From Siphonodentalium dalli (lineage: Eukaryota; Mollusca; Scaphopoda; Gadilida; Siphonodentaliidae), in contig CP136069.1 in assembly GCA_032622095.1 (NCBI GenBank), positions 15,796,450 through 15,860,449 on the forward strand: DNA of 64,000 nt, written 5' to 3'. The notes beneath the pieces were generated by a model. It ran no database searches. It was not told where the DNA came from and saw nothing but the letters and a program-made list of their open reading frames with translations. Below are positions 56,468 through 64,000 of the stretch, piece by piece. The position numbers and the translations under genes are program-made. The stretch's first letter is position 1, and the number at the start of each line of letters is the position of its first letter.

Positions 56468-57270
56468 AATGGGTATCCCATACATGAAATGCCGTATCTA
56501 TATGCTATAGCGCGTATATCCTACAGGTCTGGGTGAACCACCGATCAGTCAATAACAGCCCGATCGGGCTAAAGTAGACCGATCAGGCTAAAATAGACCG
56601 ATCGTTCTTTCACAGCCAGCTTGAATCTTGGATAAAGGGAGTAGGCCTACTCTAAATTGTTCTTTCAAGTGAAATAGGCCTCCCATACATGAAACGCGCA
56701 TACCCTACAGGTCTGGGTGAACCACCGATCAATCAATAATAGCCCGATCGGGCTAAAATAGACAGATCGGGCTAAAATAGACCGATGGGTCTTTCACAGC
56801 CAGCCTGAATCTTGGATAAAGGGAGTAGACCTACTATAAATTGTTTTTTCAAGTGAAATAGGCCTCCCATACATGAAACGCCTTATCTATATACTATAGC
56901 GCGCATACCCTACAGGTCTGGGTGAACCACCGATCAATCAATAATAGCCCGATCGGGCTAAAATAGACCGATCGGGCTAAAATAGACCGATCGGTCTTTC
57001 ACAGCCAGCCTGAATCTTGGATAAAGGGAGTAGGCCTACTATAAATTGTTCTTTCAAGTAAAATAGTCCTCTCATACATAAAACGCCTTATCTATATATA
57101 TATCCTATAGTGCGCATATCCTACAGGTCTGGGTGGACCACCGATCAATCAATAATAGCCCGATCGGGCTAAAATATACCGATCGGGCTAAAATAATCAC
57201 ATCGGTCTTTCACAGCCAGCATGAATCTTGGATAAAGGGAGTAGGCCTACTCTAAATTGTTCTTTCAAGT
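56468..57270. repeat. Tandem array D, ~205-bp unit, four copies
   Basis: CTACAGGTCTGGGTG starts recur near 56521, 56705, 56910 and 57121. Each unit has CACCGATCAATCAATAATAG, the palindrome AGCCCGATCGGGCT, further CCGATCGG near-palindromes, TTTCACAGCCAGCCTGAATC and GGATAAAGGGAGTAGGCCTA. Copies are close to each other, so this array is younger than arrays A and B. Confidence 0.88.
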
Positions 57271-58194
57271 TACAACCATTTTTTTGTAAAAAAAAATATT
57301 CTTATTCATTTTGAAACTAATGAAAGACAATTTTGAAACTAATGAAAGACAATGTATAATTTTTTGCTGGTATATTCATCATAAATTTGAACAAATCTTC
57401 AAGCAAACAAAATTTCAATATTCAAGAAATCTCTTACAACAGTGTCAGGAAGACCAATCGATCTAGCTCAGCACGATTGGTCTATTGTGATGTCAAATAT
57501 TATTGAAATATTGCTTATAATTTACATTTACAGAAGTCAATAATTCGCATGCAGATAACTTCACCTTGTATTCGGCCAAATATGTTGACGTTAGATTAGA
57601 AGGCAGAATTCCCAGATTTGTTTATTATTGGTGAACCTGGATAATTTCGGAGGTGTGCCAATCGTCTTTTGCACACTGTGAATACGTACTCATTCTCTCC
57701 TAAATTTTACTTAGAAAACTTGAATGCAAAAACTATGATAGGCCCCCTATTATTTTGTTTGTTTTTTTCTCTTTTTGTTGAATCTACTTTCGTTATCGAC
57801 ATGCCGGCCTTTGTTTTGGCTGTTCTCCCAGTCGTGTGTGCCAGCCGATCGTCGTTATTCGGGTGGTTCCGATTTCCTCCGAATATAATTCCATGAGACT
57901 CCGCGCGCTGATTCGCTCCGAAAATTTGTTAGTATCTGAGAAGATTTCTTACTCTGATCGCAGTTTTCAACAATTTAATACAGGGCGAGTACCGCACTAA
58001 TAATATGCCACATTGGGGTTTTCTTTCTAGTTTTTTATGACCTTTCTTGTGGTATATCGGGCACAGTTCTGTCTGACATCAAATATATGCCCACCGGGAG
58101 TGAAGCTAATGACTTTAACAAGTTGTATATAGTTTCCTGGGTATAACAAAATAAGTATGAATCGAAGATGCCTGTCCGGAAACGTTTATACCAA
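57271..58194. other. No supported gene
   Basis: A short duplication (GAAACTAATGAAAGACAAT twice near 57313-57352). A plus-strand frame at 57669-57896 has a hydrophobic stretch but no start support or family. Confidence 0.4.
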
Positions 58195-58580
58195 TTAAAG
58201 TTACTCAATCCGATTCGATGGTCCCCATATATTCAGGTTCCAACAACAACCATTTTTTTAAATGCCGCTTCAGTTATCAGAATCGATTAATTGCACAAAA
58301 ATAATGATAACCACTGTCAATTATAGTATAAAATTGCTCGAAACATGTGATTTATCAACATGCTGTTCAACGAAATTTGGCTTCATTATCAACACAAACC
58401 TACTTTATTATAGAGTTATCCATCTTCATCCGCAATTTGGTTCGAGACCATCGGCTCGTCGACTTTTTACCAGGCCAATAATAAGTCTCGATTGTGAAAA
58501 ATAATAGATTTAAAAAAATGATATGTAATAACTCCGAGCTTTGGTGGGTGTGTTCCCCGACTCGAATCAAATATGTTTTA
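58195..58580. repeat. Dispersed repeat family R2, copy 2
   Basis: Direct-orientation partner of 19508-19895, with TTATCAGAATCGATT, ACCACTGTCAATT and TAGAGTTATCCATCTTCA shared. It ends close to a C10 run (58581-58590). Confidence 0.7.
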
Positions 58581-58993
58581 CCCCCCCCCCGAATCTAAAT
58601 ATATAGTAACTAGCTGATGTGCCCGACATTGTCCGGGCTATTCAAAAACCAAATTTCAAGTCGATAGCTCTACCCGTTTCCGAGATCTGGTCTGCGCATG
58701 CGCGAAGCTGGCGTCGATAAAATTCGTATCCGGGGCAAGATACATTCACATACCAAATTACAAGTCGATAGCTCCACCCGTTTCCGAGATCTCGTCAGCG
58801 CCAGACTTGGGGCAATTACTTGTTAATGTAATTAATTACAATTACAATTACTTCAACATTTTTCAATTACAATTCCCATTACATCTAATTCACAATGTAA
58901 TTAATTACAATTACAATTACTTTGAAATGTAATTCAATTACAATTACATTTCAGTACAGAATTGAAGAAGGAACACTTTTTATTTATATGAAC

Positions 58994-58999
58994 TTTATT
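58994..58999 (-). promoter_or_regulatory. Poly(A) signal of the hAT BED minigene
   Basis: AATAAA on the minus strand, ~220 bp after the predicted stop codon and inside the hAT element. Confidence 0.5.
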
Positions 59000-59221
59000 T
59001 GATAACAAAACATAAATTTAATGCAAGATAAAATACACGAAGAAGCACAACAATGAAGCACACTTGGTACAGAGCAGCCAATGTATTAGGTGCAGGATAG
59101 GTGTTCGTAGAACTGAGCGATCATGATTTATAGCTGGCAATTTCAGCGTGTTGCATTGGCAACTTGTAGCCTGGGCTGATCTTCTAGAAATTGGGATGAT
59201 ATCAGAGATATGTGAACTTTG

Positions 59222-59830
59222 CTAACTATCTTTTCTAGGCTGTTGGTAACTTGTTGATGGTGCTTGTGTGACTGTGGATTCATAGACATCTTGATGCTTT
59301 CGCTATACAATGAAAATAATAAGTGTATTTTAGTAACACATACATGTATCCATCATTTAATTATTAAGGGAATAAGACCGTCCCAGTAAGTCAGACACAA
59401 AGCCAGGCCATTGTAAAGGACAATGAGATAATCAACACTCTAATTGTTAATTAGAGTCATAAACATAATTAGCCTTTGTGGCCAGCAGCTTACTGGTGAC
59501 ACAATGCATCCAATAGACACTGCTAATTGGGGATTAGTGAGGCAGCTATTTGTCCCCACATTGTCATTCAGTTGCAAATTAGAAGGGACAAGACACAATA
59601 CATTTACCAATACCACCATATGACTGAAGTAACATGTCAATGGAATTAAACAATACTAATACATAGAAATGGAAACTTACCTTCAAATGTGTCACAAAAT
59701 TGGAGGTAACTTTTTTGGAACCGGATATTGTAGTTGGGCAAAGTTTGCACTTCGCTTTCATAGTACACGACTTGTCTTTCTGCAAATCAAAATGCTGCCA
59801 GATTGTTTTTTGTAGACATGTTGATAGCAT
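59222..59830 (-). CDS. Two-exon stand-alone BED zinc-finger protein (76 aa, predicted)
   Basis: BED fingers are the DNA-binding part of hAT transposases and bind the element ends. Exon 1 (59830-59681, 50 codons) starts at an ATG and carries the BED signature IWQHFDLQKDKS, CKLC and FVTHLK. It ends at a strong donor AAG|GTAAGT. Exon 2 is predicted at 59302-59222, after the acceptor TTTCATTGTATAG. It continues in phase with RKHQDVYES, completing the canonical HLKRKH end of the BED fold, and stops after 26 codons. A poly(A) signal AATAAA lies on the minus strand at 58999-58994. So it reads as a complete small gene lacking dimerisation and RNase H-like catalytic domains. It may be a transposition repressor or simply a deletion derivative. 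Splicing is inferred from sequence only. Confidence 0.6.
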
Positions 59831-61013
59831 TTTAGCAATGGTTGGTATGAATTTCTACCATAGCATATATACCATATCAGGTGGAGATAATGAAACATGA
59901 TCATAAGAGTGATATATTATGGTGATCTATTGTCAATTATTTGAAGTTGTTTTCTCATTGTATTTATCAAAACAAGACTTCTTCCTCAAAGGTTAACCAA
60001 TGCTTAAGCAACCAAAGAGGTGTCAACAGAATTAACCATTGAGACACAGTGGATGAAAACTCAGTGTTGTGACAACATAGTAATAACCAGTCACCCGTCT
60101 TACACTTTGAAATTTGGAAAAAAACATTTGAAGAAACGAAATAAGTACCTGTGATTTTGAAGTAATTAAAATTAGACCCAAATTACAATTACAATTACAT
60201 CTTAACCAATTACAATTGCAATTACATGTAATTGAGAATAAACTCAATTACCAATTACATGCAATTACTTGAAAAAATGTAATTAATTAAAGTCAATTAC
60301 AATTACAAATTACAATTACCCCATCCCTGGTCTGCGCATGCGCGAAGCTGGCGTCGCACGGGATCGGCGACCTGATAAAATTCGTATCCGGGGCAAGATA
60401 CATTCACATAGCAAATTTCAAGTCGATAGCTCCACCCGTTTCCGAGATCTCGTCTGCGCATGCGCGAAGCGGGCGCCGCACGGGCTCGCCTATTCAAAAA
60501 CCAAATTTCAAGTCGATGGCTCTACACAGCCCGACGTTGTCCGGGCTATTCAAACCAAATTTCAAGTCGATAGCACTACCTGTTTCCAAGATACGGTCTG
60601 CGCATGCGCGAAACTGCGTCGCACGGGCTCGGCGACCCGATAAAATTCTTATCCGGGGCAAGATACATTCACATACCAAATTCCAAGTCGATAGCTCCAC
60701 CCGTTTCCGAGATCTGGTCTGCGCATGCGCGAAGCTGGCGTCGCACAGGCTCGGGGACCCGATAAAATTCGTATCCGGGGCAAGATACATTCACATAGCA
60801 AATTTCAAGTCGATAGCTCCACCCGTTTCCGATATCTCGTCTGCGCATGCGCGAAGCGGGCGCCGCACGGGCTCGCCAATACGACGCTGACGACCACCTG
60901 GTCAAACTACACACACGTACCAAGTTTCGTCCCGATCGGTCGAGAATCGTAGATTTGTATCAATGACATACAGACAGACAGACAGACAGACAGAGTCTTC
61001 AAAATATATAGGA

Positions 61014-61763
61014 GACTAGCCGATGAGCCCGACGTTGTCCGGGCTATTCAAAAACCAAACTTCAAGTCGATAGCTCTACCCGTTTCCGAGATGTGGTCTG
61101 CGCATGCGCGAAGCTGGCGTCGCACGGGCTCAGCGACCCGATAAAATTCGTATCCGGGGCAAGATACATTCACATACAAAATTTCAAGTCGATAGCTCCC
61201 CCCGTTTCCGAGATCTGGTCTGCGCATGCGCGAAGCTGGCGTCACACGGGCTCGGCGACCTCATAAAATTCGAGCCCGACGTTGTCCGGGCTATTCAAAA
61301 ACCAAATTTCAAGTCGATAGCTCCACCCGTTTCCGAGATCTCGTCTGCGCATGTGCGAAGCTGGCTCGCACGGCTCGGCGACCCGATAAAATTCGTATCC
61401 GGGGCAAGATACATTCACATACCAAATTTCAAGTCGATAGCTCCACCCGTTTCCGAGATCTCGTCTGCGCATGCGCGAAGCTGGCGTCGCACGGGCTCGG
61501 CGACCCGATAAAATTCGTATCCGGGGCAAGATACATTCACATAGCAAATTTCAAGTTGATAGCTCCACCCTTTTCCGAGATCTCGTCTGCGCATGCGCGA
61601 AGCGGCGCCGCACGGGCTCGCCAATACGACGTTGACGACCGCCTGGTCAAACTACACACACATACCAAGTTTCGTCCCGATCGGTCGAGAATCGTAGAGT
61701 TGTATAAATGACATACATACAAACATACAGACAGACAGACAGAGGTCTTCAAAATATATAGGA
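61014..61763 (+). repeat. ACTAGC-head repeat, body type 1, copy b
   Basis: Head GACTAGCCGATGAGCCCGAC, GTTGTCCGGGC. Three to four ~122-bp units follow, with an internal second head (GCCCGACGTTGTCCGGGC near 61273) that marks a fused or deleted copy. The tail is ACAGACAGACAGACAGAGG, then TTCAAAATATATAGG. Confidence 0.85.
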
Positions 61764-62304
61764 GACTAGCTGATGTGCCCGACTTCGTCCGTGCTATCTA
61801 TGGATTTCTTTATGATCGCCTCCATTTGGGCAGATTTCCTATAAGAGCGTATATGGGCGAGGTCACGGTCGAGCACACGGTCGCACGTGAAATTGAACTC
61901 ACCCATATTGTGCCCGGGATCAAAGTAGTCCAGAAACATGCCTATATCACCGTATATGAGCGATATCAAGGTCAAGGACACGATCGCACGTGACATTCGA
62001 CCCGTCCATGTTGTTCTCGAAATCAAAGTAGGCATACAGCTGAGGCCTACATACCAAATTTGAGTCGGATCGGTGGAGGTCCAGAAACATGCCTATATTA
62101 GCGTATATGAGCGACGTCACGGTCAAGGTCAAGGACATGGCCGCACGTGAAATTGGACCCGCCCGTTTGGTTCCCCGGATCAAAGTAGGCCTACATACCA
62201 AATTTGAGTCAGATCGGTCAAGCAGTTTTCGAGTCTACAACACACACATACATACATACATACATACATACACACACACACATACAGAAGTTCCAAAATA
62301 TATA
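61764..62304 (+). repeat. ACTAGC-head repeat, body type 2
   Basis: Head ACTAGCTGATGTGCCCGACT, TCGTCCGTGC. The body matches the inverted copy at 30271-30815 (ATGAGCGACGTCACGG, CCCGGATCAAAGTAGGC, CAAATTTGAGTC). The tail is CATA/CACA-rich, then TTCCAAAATATATAATA. It shares head and tail with its neighbours but has a different body. Confidence 0.8.
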
Positions 62305-62794
62305 ATAAATAGCCGATGAGCCCGACGTTGTCCGGGCTATTCAAAAACCAAATTTCAACTCGATAGCTCCACCCGTTTCAAAAACCAAATTTCAAGTCGA
62401 TAGCTCTACCCGTTTCCGATATCTGGTCTGCGCATGCGCGAAGCTGGCGTCACACGGGCTCGGCGACCCGATAAAATTCGTATCCGGGGCAAGATACATT
62501 CACATAGCAAATTTCAAGTCGATAGCTCCACCCGTTTCCGAGATCTCGTCTGCGCATGCGCGAAGCTGGTGTCGCACGGGATCGGCGACCCGATAAAATT
62601 CGTATCCGGGGCAAGATACATTCACATAGCAAATTTCAAGTCGATAGCTCCACCCGTTTCCGAGATCTCGTCTGCGCATGCGCGAAGCGGCGCCGCACGG
62701 GCTCGCCAATACGACAACGTTCACCGCCTGGTCAAACTACACACACGTACCAAGTTTCGTCCCGATCGGTCGAGAATCGTAGATTTGTATAAAT

Positions 62795-62826
<32 letters not shown>

Positions 62827-62862
62827 AACATACAGACAGAGGTCTTCAAAATATATATGAGA
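62305..62862 (+). repeat. ACTAGC-head repeat, body type 1, copy d
   Basis: Head AATAGCCGATGAGCCCGACG, TTGTCCGGGC. About three ~122-bp units follow, then the 3' sequence CAAGTTTCGTCCCGATCGG. The tail is (GACA)n, CAAACAAACATAC and CTTCAAAATATATATG. Confidence 0.85.
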
Positions 62863-64000
62863 TTGAGGGGCAATTAATCAGATGATACATACTTAATATT
62901 GATTATATTTCAAACATTTTACAGCTCGTGTTTTTTTTCTGAGCGATAACTATTTCTAAAATATAGTGACAAATATATGTCCCACTTGATAGTCACATTA
63001 TATAAGAAAATGTTGACATAAAATCAATATTAATTGACAGTAGCTTTCCCAGATAGGTGTTTTTGACTTATTTATCAGGAAACTATATAATAATTGTTAT
63101 GGGAACAGATAATTCAACTTTAATTTGAAGCCTGGAGATCATACAGTATGTCATTTCATATTTGGGAATATCATTAACATTGGTACAAATGACCTAAATA
63201 ACTGGAACCTGATCTGTGGATTTTCATCAACTAGTGGGGGTGTCTGAAAATGGGTGGTTAAATGTTAAGATACATGTACATGCTATAATAGATTTTCTTC
63301 AGTTCAAACCATGACCTGTATAAAGAATAATTTAATATTCTGACTTCATATATTATTTTTTCAGAAAGATTACAGAATCATATATATAATGTGCCATATC
63401 AGGAAGTAGACGACTACCATACAGTAATTATACGTTACTATGTGTAGCTGTAGCTCCAAAATGCCATGAGTTGAATTTCCCATTGAAGGTGGATGACAAA
63501 CAGTATTTATGGACCAGTACTCAAATGTGTGACAATCTTCAGCTGTGTAATATCATACACGTGTATTGTAAATTACCATTTAATACATTGTGTGTTATTG
63601 TGAAGGAGGATGAATGACAAGTCACATTATTGCAATTGGTGATCTGACAATCTTCAACTAAGGAATTTTCAGTTCTCTGTTCATGAAAATCATGGTAAAT
63701 GAAGCCTTGCTTTTGGCTAACTACAGTATGGGAGCAGTGGTTGTACTATTATCCCTCTAATTTATTAACTGACTGAAACAGCCGAGGCTTTTGCAAGAAC
63801 TTCGGAACTATCTAATTTAATAGTTCTCCAGTCAACACGTTTGCTTGTGACTCAACTGTTAATGCGGTGTCAACCAGAGTTTGGAGGCTCCAAAATGAAA
63901 TATGAATTCTCAGCTTCATTTGTTGGATATATAGTTATATACCAGACATAATCATGATACACTTATGATCTTATATTTTGATATAAAATTAAAGTTCATG
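62863..64000. other. No supported gene at right edge
   Basis: AT-rich DNA without recognisable repeats, coding frames or RNA genes. Confidence 0.45.

Larger units (their letters stand above)
58802..60329 (-). mobile_element. Non-autonomous hAT element encoding only a BED finger (1,528 bp)
   Basis: The left end CAGACTTGGGGCAATTAC and the reverse complement of the right end (CAGGGATGGGGTAATTG) match hAT-type termini. Subterminal regions are packed with AATTACAATTAC repeats. The flanks GTCAGCGC (58794-58801) and GTCTGCGC (60330-60337) form an 8-bp target duplication with one mismatch. The host repeat unit normally reads GTCTGCGC, which confirms the insertion point. There is too little space for a hAT transposase core. 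A small two-exon BED gene lies inside on the minus strand. Confidence 0.85.
58609..61013 (+). repeat. ACTAGC-head repeat, body type 1, copy a (split by a hAT element)
   Basis: Head ACTAGCTGATGTGCCCGACA, TTGTCCGGGCTATTC. The body is made of ~122-bp units carrying CAAATTTCAAGTCGATAGCT, CACCCGTTTCCGAGATCT, GTCTGCGCATGCGCGAAGC and CGTATCCGGGGCAAGATACA. The tail is (ACAG)n then CTTCAAAATATATAGG. The hAT element at 58802-60329 interrupts the first unit. Confidence 0.85.

Noticed and set aside
60303-62796. Multiple 60-160-codon frames in the ~122-bp repeat units
   Set aside because: They repeat the same phrase on both strands because the unit length and lack of stops keep frames open; no start or domain supports them.

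Overview
The window looks like a repeat-dominated intergenic stretch of an animal genome, most likely a marine invertebrate and perhaps a lophotrochozoan. The signs are AT-rich DNA, spliced eukaryotic coding signals, metazoan-type transposons (Ty3/gypsy, L1-like LINE, hAT, piggyBac-like foldback elements) and several satellites. The species assignment is inference. I found no convincing complete host gene, no rRNA and no tRNA. Two or three possible host exons are listed with low confidence.

Layout. Positions 180-5650 hold three abutting tandem arrays with units of about 160, 155 and 68 bp; the last has about 49 units and a 13-unit higher-order duplication. Positions 5.7-21 kb hold scattered foldback elements, diverged dispersed repeats and otherwise featureless DNA. 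Positions 21.6-24.9 kb hold a decayed L1-like LINE on the minus strand. A second complete foldback element lies at 27.7-28.1 kb and a detached LINE ORF1 pseudogene at 28.5-29.1 kb. Positions 30.3-39.1 kb are mostly interspersed repeats that begin with an ACTAGC...CCCGGC head and end in ACAGAC-rich tails. Positions 54-57.3 kb hold a foldback, a field of GCTTAAGC palindromes and a ~205-bp array rich in CCGATCGG. Positions 58.6-62.9 kb are a head-to-tail array of related repeats interrupted by a hAT element.

The centrepiece is a 12,316-bp Ty3/gypsy-type LTR retrotransposon at 40695-53010. Its two 370-bp LTRs differ at only three sites, so it is young. It encodes a Gag with an N-terminal helix-hairpin-helix domain, long poly-Gln tract and CCHC knuckle; an aspartic protease; a reverse transcriptase/RNase H; and an integrase with a C-terminal PHD finger of the histone-reading type. 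In the position where retroviruses carry env there is a fifth, ~1,000-residue ORF with a C2H2 finger, a proline-rich linker and a C-terminal TatD-family metal-dependent DNase domain that keeps every expected metal ligand. The ORF is preceded by a strong 3' splice site that overlaps the integrase stop codon. The 5' LTR carries a perfect 5' splice site, so ORF5 is probably made from a spliced subgenomic RNA as env is. Four small hairpins with covarying stems and a shared loop lie at and after the ORF5 stop. Gag and Pol are split over several frames by a UGA and two frame changes, which may be programmed recoding, damage in this copy, or assembly error.

A second notable item is a 1,528-bp hAT-derived element (58802-60329). 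It keeps its TIRs and a near-perfect 8-bp target duplication, has lost the transposase core, and carries what reads as a complete two-exon minigene for a stand-alone BED zinc finger.
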